From assembly GCA_046297395.1 (NCBI GenBank), contig JBKCNM010000044.1:1-12379 (forward strand): DNA of 12,379 nucleotides, in the 5' to 3' direction. This stretch comes from JBEICQ01 sp046297395 (lineage in GTDB: Bacteria > Bacteroidota > Bacteroidia > UBA4408). The notes below the pieces were generated by a model, which saw only the letters and a list, made by a program, of their open reading frames with translations, was not told where the DNA came from and did not search any database. Positions 1 through 6,831 of the stretch are shown one piece after another (position 1 is the stretch's first letter; every line of letters starts with the position of its first letter). Position numbers and translations under genes: made by a program.

Positions 1-1023
1 CAGCTTTACTTTTTCAGCTCTTTCATTTTCTCCTCTCGCTGCCCTGGCTTTTTCTTCCGCCAGTACTTGCGCAGCTTTTGCTTCCGCTAATTTTTGTTTT
101 TCCAGCTTTTCGCTTTCCTCCTCCGCCTGCTTTTTGGCCAATGCTTGCTGTTTCTCTATTTCCTTTTTGTCGCGCAGTGCTTTTTCTTCTGCCTCTTTTC
201 GGGCTTTTTCTTGTGCTTTTAGTTTTTGTTGTTCAGCCTGCTCTTTTTCAAATGCTTCTTTTTCTTTTTGTTCATATGCTGCTGCCCTGGCTTCTGGTTC
301 TGCTTTCAATCGCATGCGTTCCTGCTTCATCACCAATCGCTCCGCATCTATGGAGTCCTGCATCTGTTTGGCTCGCAAGGCTTCTGCCTCCCTGGCTTCT
401 CTTCGCATTTTTTCCAGCCTGGCAGCTTCTTCTTTTTTCAGTGCTTCTGCCTTTGCCGCCTGCTCCTCTGCATCCTGCTTTGCCTTGGCTGCAAGTGCTG
501 CACTGATCTTTCCGTTTTTACGGAATTCTTCCAGCAAACTTTTGATGTTTGACAGGTTCGCCTCCATGCTGCTTTTATATTCCTGATCGCTGTCAAAACC
601 ATAGGAGTCTTCCGTATAGCTGATGCGCTCGGCCGGCTGCTCTATCAACTCCGTGGTAAATCCCTCTTCTGATTTTAGTAAAGTAACATCCAGGTAATAG
701 GAAGAAATCCCTTCTTCTAAACGGTCCTTTGGCACTTCGGTGGAGAATACGATTCTGTAGGGGAGATATCCTTTTTTACTGAAGGTGATGGTGTACTCCC
801 GCTGAAATCTCATCTTCAGTGAATAGCTGCCATCATCTGCAGCATATTGCCTGAACCCCCCACCTCCCGATTCGCTTATCTGCAGATAGGCTCCTTTGGG
901 CTCGCCCTGATCCAAACTGATGTGCCCCTCTATCAACATGCTTTTTTCCTGTGCATATAATCTCCCGAGTCCGCAAACCAGTAGAAGCATCATCAATAAG
1001 GGCCTGGGTATTTGAAGTGGCAT
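1..1023 (-). CDS. secreted protein: carboxypeptidase-like regulatory domain plus long coiled coil (3' end outside window)
   Basis: The frame stays open for 341 codons from the ATG at 1023 to the window edge, so the C-terminus is missing. Residues 8-24 form a hydrophobic signal peptide ending near LYA-QEK. Residues 30-118 resemble the carboxypeptidase-D regulatory-like beta-sandwich (GHISLDQGEPKGAYLQI, then ADDGSYSLKM and KGYLPYRI). A linker carries the pattern Y136-S140-F143. From about residue 152 onward the chain is almost entirely Ala, Lys, Glu, Gln and Arg with few prolines, typical of a TolA-like rod-forming coiled coil. I cannot name the gene; a periplasmic or envelope-spanning structural role is an inference. 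Alternative starts at Met11/Met12 (991-993 and 988-990) would still give a signal peptide and would leave a longer leader after the -7 box at 1039-1032. It is divergent from a likely paralogue at 1214-2068. The opposite-strand open frames over this gene are low-complexity shadows. Confidence 0.85.
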   Translation of the reverse strand, partial: MPLQIPRPLLMMLLLVCGLGRLYAQEKSMLIEGHISLDQGEPKGAYLQISESGGGGFRQYAADDGSYSLKMRFQREYTITFSKKGYLPYRIVFSTEVPKDRLEEGISSYYLDVTLLKSEEGFTTELIEQPAERISYTEDSYGFDSDQEYKSSMEANLSNIKSLLEEFRKNGKISAALAAKAKQDAEEQAAKAEALKKEEAARLEKMRREAREAEALRAKQMQDSIDAERLVMKQERMRLKAEPEARAAAYEQKEKEAFEKEQAEQQKLKAQEKARKEAEEKALRDKKEIEKQQALAKKQAEEESEKLEKQKLAEAKAAQVLAEEKARAARGENERAEKVKL

Positions 1024-1031
1024 AAGGCGCG

Positions 1032-1039
1032 CAAATTTA
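1032..1039 (-). promoter_or_regulatory. Bacteroidota -7 box (TAAATTTG) of the coiled-coil gene
   Basis: Read on the minus strand the octamer is TAAATTTG, an exact match to the Bacteroidota consensus TAnnTTTG. It ends 8 nt before the ATG at 1023. About 20 nt upstream is TTTC in place of the usual TTTG -33 element. If transcription starts a few bases after the box, the leader is nearly absent, or else translation starts at Met11/12. Confidence 0.55.
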
Positions 1040-1102
1040 CATCGAAACCTCCAATTGATGAAAGCCCGTAGCTCCGGCACTCGCGGGATTTGTGCTGCAG
1101 GG

Positions 1103-1162
1103 GTTTGATGACTCACAGCCTGTAACGCAAAAAACAACATTTTATGATATTTATCATCAAAC
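1103..1162. repeat. inverted repeats in the divergent intergenic region
   Basis: GTTTGATGA at 1103-1111 is the reverse complement of TCATCAAAC at 1154-1162. A second, tight inverted repeat, ATGATA-TT-TATCAT, lies at 1144-1157 and overlaps the right arm. They sit between the two divergent promoters and could be an operator for a dimeric regulator acting on both genes. The AT-rich 14-mer could also arise by chance. Confidence 0.3.
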
Positions 1163-1178
1163 TAGCTGCATAAGATCA

Positions 1179-1209
1179 TTTGCTGCTCGGTCGCTTTATC
1201 CCATCTTTG
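1179..1209 (+). promoter_or_regulatory. Bacteroidota-type promoter of the 1214 gene
   Basis: TTTG at 1179-1182 is followed after 19 nt by CATCTTTG at 1202-1209. This fits the Bacteroidota sigma-A pattern TTTG-N19/20-TAnnTTTG with one mismatch in the -7 box. The box ends only 4 nt before the ATG at 1214, so the message would be leaderless or nearly so. Confidence 0.5.
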
Positions 1210-1213
1210 TTTC

Positions 1214-2068
1214 ATGGGATTTCTACTCCATCCCCGGCAGTTCATCTTTTACTGTCTGCTGGTTTTTGCTCTCGGGCTGCCCGCTCCTGTGAAGGCGCTA
1301 CCCGGTCCGCCTATCGATACCGGAAAGTATGTTTTACGCATCTATGGCATCGTGCTAAACCAGCGCAATGATACAACCCTGAACTACGCCAGGGTGATCC
1401 TGCTGCGCAACAACGATACCATTGCCTTCTTTGCCTCAGATGATAACGGGGAGTTTGTGCTCCGCATTCCCGAGCAGGGCCGCTACCTCATGATTTGCGA
1501 ACTGGAAGGCTTCCGACCAAAAAAAATATCCATCGTGGCAGAGAACATGCCTCCTGATAAGCGCCTTAGCCTGCCCATCAGCGTTGGATTGTATGGAGAA
1601 AAGGAACATATTGAGATGCAATGGCTGCAACAGGTTTTTGCCACCCTGGTGTATGATGTTGCAAGCGGAAAATTTACCAATGCCATCCTGGCCTCTCACA
1701 TGGACTATATGGAATCGCTGCCATTTACCTTGCTGGAGATGGATGATGCCGGTCCGCCGGATTGTTTTGTGCCTGCGGGGCCACCGATTGCTTTTGTGCT
1801 CAGCCAACTGAGACCTGAGCCGGGCGCAATTGTGCTCCCGCTGGTGGAGATCAAACAGAAAAAACTGGACAACCATACAGTAATCACACTTAAAATCACT
1901 GAGTTTGGTGAGGTTACCGAATACCGTAAAATCATTTACGATTGGGGTGGGGTGTTTTATAAACGCAATGGAAGCGACCTGTCTGAGGGCGGATTTTTGC
2001 TGAAAATCAAGGCTTTAAAAACGGCAGGTCAATTGCCTCAAGATGCATTTAGCAACCATAAAAAATAA
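1214..2068 (+). CDS. secreted protein with carboxypeptidase-like regulatory domain (284 aa)
   Basis: The N-terminus (FIFYCLLVFALGLPAPVKA, residues 10-28) is a signal peptide. Residues 38-125 match the carboxypeptidase regulatory-like beta-sandwich (GIVLNQRNDTTLNYARVILL, SDDNGEFVLRI, EGFRPKKI). The middle carries Y147-S151-F154 in LVYDVASGKF, with the same spacing as Y136-S140-F143 in the divergent gene at 1-1023. Together with the shared (A/S)DD-G-(S/E)-(Y/F) turn, this suggests the two are paralogues. There is no coiled coil. The remaining 130 residues show no motif I recognise; they include a short beta-rich tract near VEIKQKKLDNHTVITLKI. A periplasmic or surface protein of unknown function is the most that can be said. 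The ATG was chosen because it directly precedes the signal peptide and follows a promoter-like pair. Confidence 0.8.
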   Translation: MGFLLHPRQFIFYCLLVFALGLPAPVKALPGPPIDTGKYVLRIYGIVLNQRNDTTLNYARVILLRNNDTIAFFASDDNGEFVLRIPEQGRYLMICELEGFRPKKISIVAENMPPDKRLSLPISVGLYGEKEHIEMQWLQQVFATLVYDVASGKFTNAILASHMDYMESLPFTLLEMDDAGPPDCFVPAGPPIAFVLSQLRPEPGAIVLPLVEIKQKKLDNHTVITLKITEFGEVTEYRKIIYDWGGVFYKRNGSDLSEGGFLLKIKALKTAGQLPQDAFSNHKK

Positions 2069-2111
2069 TCAGGCCCCGGTCAGGAGGCGAAGCGGTGTAA
2101 GCAAATCGCCT

Positions 2112-2119
2112 TACATTTG
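2112..2119 (+). promoter_or_regulatory. Bacteroidota -7 box (TACATTTG) of parC
   Basis: TACATTTG matches TAnnTTTG exactly. No clear TTTG -33 element is visible 19-20 nt upstream. The box contains the upstream in-frame TTG (2117), which argues that TTG is not the start codon. The box ends 6 nt before ATG 2126 and 15 nt before ATG 2135. Confidence 0.5.
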
Positions 2120-2125
2120 CCGCTG

Positions 2126-4732
2126 ATGTCAAACATGGATAATGGTTTTAGTCCCGAGCCTTCCGATGCTTCCCAGGTGAAGCATGTATCGGGCATGTAC
2201 GAAAACTGGTTTTTAGATTACGCTTCTTATGTGATTCTGGAGCGTGCAGTCCCTTACGAGTCTGATGGGCTGAAACCCGTGCAGCGAAGAATTTTGCACT
2301 CGATGTGGGAAATGGAAGACGGGCGCTACAACAAAGTGGCCAACATCATCGGCAACTGCATGAAGTATCATCCGCATGGTGATGCCAGCATTGGTGATGC
2401 CCTCACAGGGATGGGTCAGAAAGACCTGCTTATTGATTGCCAGGGAAACTGGGGAAATATCCTTACAGGAGACTCCGCAGCCGCCTCAAGGTATATTGAA
2501 GCCAGGCTATCGAAGTTTGCCCTCGATGTGGCCTTTAACCCGAAGGTTACCCAATGGCAACCTTCCTATGACGGCCGAAACAAAGAGCCATTGGCCCTGC
2601 CCCTCAAGTTTCCTTTGTTGCTGGCTCAGGGTGTGGAAGGCATTGCGGTGGGACTTGCCTGTAAAATTCTACCCCATAACTTCATCGAACTGATTGATGC
2701 TTGCATAGATTCCCTGCGCGGAAAAAAAACCCACATCCTGCCCGATTTTCCCACGGGTGGATTGATGGATGCAGGCAATTACAACAATGGCCTGAGAGGC
2801 GGAAAAATAAAGGTGCGTGCCCGCATCACCATCAACGAAAAAAAGCAGTTGGTGATTACCGAAATTCCTTTTGGCACCACCACCATTTCCCTCATTGATT
2901 CGATCTTGGCAGCCAATGAAAAGGACAAAATCAAGATTAAGAAAGTAGAAGACAATACCGCAGATAAGGTAGAAATTATCATTACCCTTCCTCCCGGTGT
3001 TTCTCCCGACAAGATGCTTGATGCCTTGTATGCCTTTACCGACTGCGAAGTATCCATCTCACCCAATGCCTGCGTAATCAAGGAAGAGAAGCCCTTGTTT
3101 TTAGGTGTCAACGAAATCCTTCGCGACAGTGCCCTGCTCACCCGCGAGATCATCCGTCGGGAGTTGGAAATCATCAGAAACGAATTGCGGGAAGCCTATT
3201 TCTTTTCTTCCCTCGAAAAATTATTCATCCGCGAAGAGATGTACATCGACTTTAAAAAGTATGATGACAAGGAAACGCTGTTTGTTTATCTGCGCAAGTG
3301 TTTTGAGAAGTTTCGCAAGCAATTGCTGCGCGAAATTACCGACGAAGATTTTGAGAAACTCACTCAGATACCCATGATCCGCATTACCCGCTTTGATACC
3401 AAAAAGGCGGACGAGAAAATGAAGTCGCTGGATGAGCAGATAAAAGAGAAAGAGCAACAACTTGCCAACCTCACCGAATTCACCATTGAGTTTTATAAAA
3501 ACCTGAAAAAGAAATACGGCAAAGGCAGGGAGCGTAAAACAGAGATCCGCAATTTTGAAAACATCGTGGCAGCCAAGGTGGTGATTGCCTCCGAAAAATT
3601 GTATGTAAACCGCACCGAAGGCTTTGTGGGCTATGGCATCAAAAAAGATGAATATGTATGCGATTGCTCCACCATCGACGACATCATTATCATTCGTGCA
3701 GATGGTGTTTGCAAGGTGATTAAGGTGAGCGAAAAAGCATTTGTCGGCAAAGATATTTTGCATGTGGCTGTGTTTGCCCGCAACGATGATCGCACCATTT
3801 ACAACATGGTTTACCAGGATGGGCCCAAGGGCAATATCATGATGAAGCGTTTTCCGGTAACGGGTGTTACCCGCGACAAGGAATACGACCTCACCCGCGG
3901 CAACAAAGGCTCCAGGGTATGGTATCTCACAGCCAACCCCAACGGAGAATCAGAAGTGGTAACCGTGATGCTGAAGCCACTGCCCAACATCAAAAAAACT
4001 CAGTTCGACATCGATTTTTCTGAACTTACCATCAAGGGGCGCAACTCACAGGGGAATATCGTAACCAAATACGCAGTAAAAAAAATCACCCAAAAGCAAA
4101 AGGGTCTGAGTACACTCGGTGCGCGCATGATTTGGTTCGACGACAGCGTGCAGCGTTTGAATGTGGATGCCCGTGGCACCTACCTCGGAGATTTTTCCGG
4201 AGATGATCGCATTCTTTCCGTTTCACAAAAAGGATATTACCGCCTGCACAATTTTGACCTGAGCAATCATTTCGACGAAGACCTGGTGCTCATAGAAAAG
4301 TTCGATTCAAAGAAACCTCTCACGGTTGTGTATTACGACGGCCTCAAAAAAGAGTATTTCGTCAAACGATTTGTTCCTGAGCTGACAGATAAAATAGTGT
4401 CGTTTTTACCCGAGGGTGAGGGCTCTTACACAGAACTGGTAACCACACAGTCTAAGCCGGAAGTAGAAATATACTATGTGAAGAGCAAGGGCAAAAACCA
4501 GCCCGATTTGTCCATCAAATTGTATGAGCTGGAGGATGTAAAAAACATCAAGGCAAAAGGCAAAAAGCTGGGCGCCGGCAAATTCAAGGAAATGAATCTC
4601 AAGCCTGACGAAAATGAAGCAAAGCCCAAACCCGAAGACGCATCGCCTGAAGCAAAAGTAAATTTCGATCGCATCACCCAGATTCGTCAACAACTCGACG
4701 ACATGGACAACCAGATGACCTTGGATTTTTAA
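2126..4732 (+). CDS. parC: DNA topoisomerase IV subunit A (GyrA/ParC family)
   Basis: This type IIA topoisomerase A subunit breaks and reseals both DNA strands and partners with ParE (not in this window) to decatenate daughter chromosomes. The breakage-reunion domain starts near residue 24. It shows DGLKPVQRRIL (47-57), the quinolone region HPHGDASIGDAL (82-93), and AAASRYIEARL with catalytic Tyr123, followed by QGVEGIAVGLACKILPHN. A coiled coil (about 430-470) leads to a divergent beta-pinwheel C-terminal domain (about 490-775). That domain has GRNSQGN rather than a canonical GyrA box, which favours topoisomerase IV over gyrase. A charged linker and a QMTLDF tail end the 868-residue protein, close to the usual Bacteroidota length. 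The Ser83-equivalent position is Ala87. ATG 2135 is an alternative start. It probably has its own promoter, 57 nt after the preceding gene. Confidence 0.93.
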   Translation: MSNMDNGFSPEPSDASQVKHVSGMYENWFLDYASYVILERAVPYESDGLKPVQRRILHSMWEMEDGRYNKVANIIGNCMKYHPHGDASIGDALTGMGQKDLLIDCQGNWGNILTGDSAAASRYIEARLSKFALDVAFNPKVTQWQPSYDGRNKEPLALPLKFPLLLAQGVEGIAVGLACKILPHNFIELIDACIDSLRGKKTHILPDFPTGGLMDAGNYNNGLRGGKIKVRARITINEKKQLVITEIPFGTTTISLIDSILAANEKDKIKIKKVEDNTADKVEIIITLPPGVSPDKMLDALYAFTDCEVSISPNACVIKEEKPLFLGVNEILRDSALLTREIIRRELEIIRNELREAYFFSSLEKLFIREEMYIDFKKYDDKETLFVYLRKCFEKFRKQLLREITDEDFEKLTQIPMIRITRFDTKKADEKMKSLDEQIKEKEQQLANLTEFTIEFYKNLKKKYGKGRERKTEIRNFENIVAAKVVIASEKLYVNRTEGFVGYGIKKDEYVCDCSTIDDIIIIRADGVCKVIKVSEKAFVGKDILHVAVFARNDDRTIYNMVYQDGPKGNIMMKRFPVTGVTRDKEYDLTRGNKGSRVWYLTANPNGESEVVTVMLKPLPNIKKTQFDIDFSELTIKGRNSQGNIVTKYAVKKITQKQKGLSTLGARMIWFDDSVQRLNVDARGTYLGDFSGDDRILSVSQKGYYRLHNFDLSNHFDEDLVLIEKFDSKKPLTVVYYDGLKKEYFVKRFVPELTDKIVSFLPEGEGSYTELVTTQSKPEVEIYYVKSKGKNQPDLSIKLYELEDVKNIKAKGKKLGAGKFKEMNLKPDENEAKPKPEDASPEAKVNFDRITQIRQQLDDMDNQMTLDF

Positions 4733-4733
4733 A

Positions 4734-4756
4734 GTCTGTCTGCAGACCTTTTGTTC
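4734..4756 (+). terminator. weak intrinsic terminator after parC
   Basis: GTCTG (4734-4738) pairs with CAGAC (4743-4747) around a 4-nt loop and is followed by CTTTTGTTC. The stem is short and the T-run is interrupted. Its place, 2 nt after the parC stop codon, is its main support. Confidence 0.35.
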
Positions 4757-4802
4757 ACGCTGTTCTAAAAACTCAGACCATCCTGACAAAGGAATTTGGA
4801 TT

Positions 4803-4822
4803 GGGAAAATCCGGATTTTCCC
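4803..4822. repeat. perfect 20-bp palindrome
   Basis: The half site GGGAAAATCC is followed directly by its reverse complement GGATTTTCCC. As RNA it would form an 8-bp stem with a CCGG loop but lacks a T-run on either side, so it is a poor terminator. As DNA it looks like a site for a dimeric regulator, although no gene start lies nearby. Confidence 0.6.
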
Positions 4823-5245
4823 TGATCAAGTAATTGGCAAGCGCCTATGGTCTCATCATCTCATGCTCCATGCAAAAATGAAAGTTTGCATTTTCATGTT
4901 TGCCTTCTTATAAAATGTTGACCGGCTCCCCGGGTCATCTTCCTTTAAAAACTTCGGTTTTGGTAAATGTAATCTCAATTGATCAATAAAATTTGTGCAT
5001 CCTGTTTTTTGCGGGAATAATTCTTTTCTCGCAACATGCAGCAAATCTTTTTACAAACAGGTATCCGCAAAGATTCAAGAAGGATAGGAGAGAAGCAGGT
5101 AAGTCCTGCTTGCCGGATGTTGGTTAATGTCCTTCCAAAGCATGGAAACAGCTCATCAAGTATTGGATTTGCAATTCAATTTTTCATGTCAAATGACAAT
5201 CTTCAGAGGAAAAGAAAACCCGGAGTATTTCAACGATTGTTATAT

Positions 5246-5265
5246 AAAAATCATTTGCAGTGATT
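5246..5265 (-). terminator. weak terminator of the seven-gene operon
   Basis: On the minus strand AATCA (5265-5261) pairs with TGATT (5253-5249) around a 7-nt loop and runs into further T residues. It lies 10 nt past the stop codon of the last operon gene. The stem is AT-rich and only 5 bp. Confidence 0.25.
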
Positions 5266-5275
5266 GCCGGTGTAA

Positions 5276-6181
5276 TCAGCCTGCCAGTCCGCTTCTGTTC
5301 CTTTGGTATTCTTCCTGCAATTGCCTGCTGGTTTTGCTGCTGCCATCATGACTCCAGCCCGGAGGCATAAACACATACTTGAGTCTGGTAAACAAGGGCA
5401 GAGGTCGTTTCAAGTCCTTGTATATGGCTTTCCATTCATGCACCACGATGTTTACCGGATGATGCGGATGATCCAGTTTTTTGGTGAGGCCGTAAGCAAT
5501 GGGCTCTTCGCGGTTGTCTTCCGGTTCGAAGGTGCCAAACAGCTTGTCCCAGAAAATAAATACCATGCCCATGTTCTTGTCTAAGTACTTAATGTTGCTT
5601 GCATGATGCACCCTGTGATGTGAGGGTGTGGCCAGGATATACTCCAAAAAACCCAGCTTGTTCACATATTCAGTATGGATGAGAATACCATATATCTGCG
5701 TGGCAGCATACATAAACATGATGTCCCAGGTTTTAAATCCCATAAGTGCAAGCGGAATAAAATACACAAAGCGATAGAGCGGCTGAAACACGCTGGAACG
5801 GAATCCGGTGGTTAGGTTAAACTTGTCGGAAGAGTGATGCGTAACATGCACCGCCCAGAAAAACCGGCAGTAATGATCGATGCGGTGCTCCCAGTAAAAG
5901 GCAAAATCTTCGAGCAGCAAGAGCATGATCCAATACAACCAAACTTGATCTATCTGGAACCATCTGTATTCATATAATCCACCCAGCACAACCAGCACCA
6001 TTCCTTTCATCAGTACATCCAGCAAGAAATTAAGCGTACTCAAATACACATTGGTCAGGGTGTCTTTGGTGGTGTAGTAATGCCTGTTGTGCACATAGCT
6101 CATGATCATTTCTATCCCAATCACAATGGCATAGAGCGGAGTGGCCGACAGCACCAGGGTTTGGATGTCTTCCTGAGTCAT
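5276..6181 (-). CDS. sterol desaturase / fatty-acid hydroxylase superfamily membrane protein
   Basis: The 301-residue protein carries the three histidine clusters of the di-iron fatty-acid hydroxylase superfamily: HRIDH (99-103), HVTHH (112-116) and HHRVHH (188-193). Hydrophobic segments near 9-29, 45-70, 79-97 and 133-170 anchor it in the inner membrane, with the histidine clusters expected on the cytoplasmic face. Family members hydroxylate or desaturate lipid chains using oxygen; the substrate here cannot be told from sequence, and hydroxylation of a membrane lipid or ether lipid is an inference. Its ATG shares one base with the TGA of msrA (TGATG overlap), so the two are translationally coupled. 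It is the last gene of the operon. The C-terminal 30 residues are charged and look disordered. Confidence 0.88.
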   Translation of the reverse strand: MTQEDIQTLVLSATPLYAIVIGIEMIMSYVHNRHYYTTKDTLTNVYLSTLNFLLDVLMKGMVLVVLGGLYEYRWFQIDQVWLYWIMLLLLEDFAFYWEHRIDHYCRFFWAVHVTHHSSDKFNLTTGFRSSVFQPLYRFVYFIPLALMGFKTWDIMFMYAATQIYGILIHTEYVNKLGFLEYILATPSHHRVHHASNIKYLDKNMGMVFIFWDKLFGTFEPEDNREEPIAYGLTKKLDHPHHPVNIVVHEWKAIYKDLKRPLPLFTRLKYVFMPPGWSHDGSSKTSRQLQEEYQRNRSGLAG

Positions 6182-6831
6182 CAGTGTGCGTTTTCTGATT
6201 GCAATTTGTCCTTAAACACCTTGCGGAATTTTTCCACCTTGGGTTTGATGATCATCCTGCAGTACGGCTCATCCCCGTTGGCGGCAAAGTATTGTTTGTG
6301 GTAATCTTCGGCAGGATAAAACTCCGTAAAAGCAGTAATCTCTGTGATCACAGGATTGGCAAAAGCACCGGACCGGTTGAGCTCGAGCAGGTATTTTTCT
6401 GCTAACATTTTTTGTTCCTCATTGTGGTAGAAAACCGCACTTCGGTATTGGCTACCAATATCGTTTCCCTGTCTGTTTGGCGTGGTGGGGTCATGCGTTT
6501 GCCAAAATACCGAGAGCAGGGTTTCGAAGCTGATGACTGCAGGGTCATAAATGATGCGGCATACTTCAGCATGTCCGGTATTGCCATTGCATACTTCTTT
6601 GTAGGAAGGATTTTTAATGTGTCCGCCGGAGTAGCCCGGCAGCACCTGTAATACGCCTTTGAGTTCAGTGAAAATGGCCTCTACGCACCAGAAGCATCCT
6701 GCTCCAAATGTGGCCGTGTCGGCACCGGCGGGAATGTTTTGTGTATTCATCGTTGCTTTCGTTGTTTGGTTGCCGGCTCCCTGGCACGACAACAAGGTAA
6801 AAACACCTAAGAGGGCAAAAAGTTGTTTCAT
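6181..6831 (-). CDS. msrA: peptide-methionine (S)-S-oxide reductase, predicted lipoprotein
   Basis: MsrA reduces the S-epimer of methionine sulfoxide in oxidised proteins. The catalytic motif GCFWC is at residues 45-49 (nucleophile Cys46). GYSGG, GNTGHAEV and the C-terminal DEPYCRMIIKPKVEKF block complete the family signature; the Cys in the last block is a candidate resolving cysteine. The N-terminus has a short basic and hydrophobic segment followed by LLSC (Cys16), a plausible lipobox. The enzyme is therefore likely anchored in the periplasm or outer membrane. The start is supported by the ATGA overlap with the dapB stop codon; Met28 would give a cytosolic form. The length (216 aa) equals a normal MsrA plus the signal peptide. 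In other Bacteroidota this slot after dapB is often lepB, so msrA here looks like a local substitution (inference from memory). Confidence 0.92.
   Translation of the reverse strand: MKQLFALLGVFTLLSCQGAGNQTTKATMNTQNIPAGADTATFGAGCFWCVEAIFTELKGVLQVLPGYSGGHIKNPSYKEVCNGNTGHAEVCRIIYDPAVISFETLLSVFWQTHDPTTPNRQGNDIGSQYRSAVFYHNEEQKMLAEKYLLELNRSGAFANPVITEITAFTEFYPAEDYHKQYFAANGDEPYCRMIIKPKVEKFRKVFKDKLQSENAH

Larger units (their letters stand above)
4733..5275. other. gene-free convergent intergenic region
   Basis: This 543-nt stretch lies between the ends of parC (plus) and the hydroxylase gene (minus). Short frames on both strands (for example 62-75 codons around 4856-5263) have no recognisable domain, no conserved-looking composition and no promoter with a credible start. 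It holds weak hairpins at its edges, a perfect 20-bp palindrome at 4803-4822, and a 7-bp-stem hairpin at 5093-5111 (AAGCAGG / CCTGCTT, loop TAAGT). It may contain an unrecognised small RNA or the debris of a lost gene. Confidence 0.6.

Noticed and set aside
78..586. Plus-strand open frames of 108-150 codons rich in Leu, Phe, Ser and Ala
   Set aside because: They are the antisense of the A/K/E-rich coiled-coil gene; the low-complexity codons leave few stops on the opposite strand. The hydrophobic look is a by-product.
2117..2125. TTG at 2117 as parC start
   Set aside because: The TTG is part of the exact TACATTTG promoter box, and two ATG codons (2126, 2135) follow immediately.
4856..5263. 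Short frames of 62-75 codons in the convergent gap
   Set aside because: No domain, no promoter or signal peptide of convincing quality, and frames on both strands are equally long, as expected by chance.
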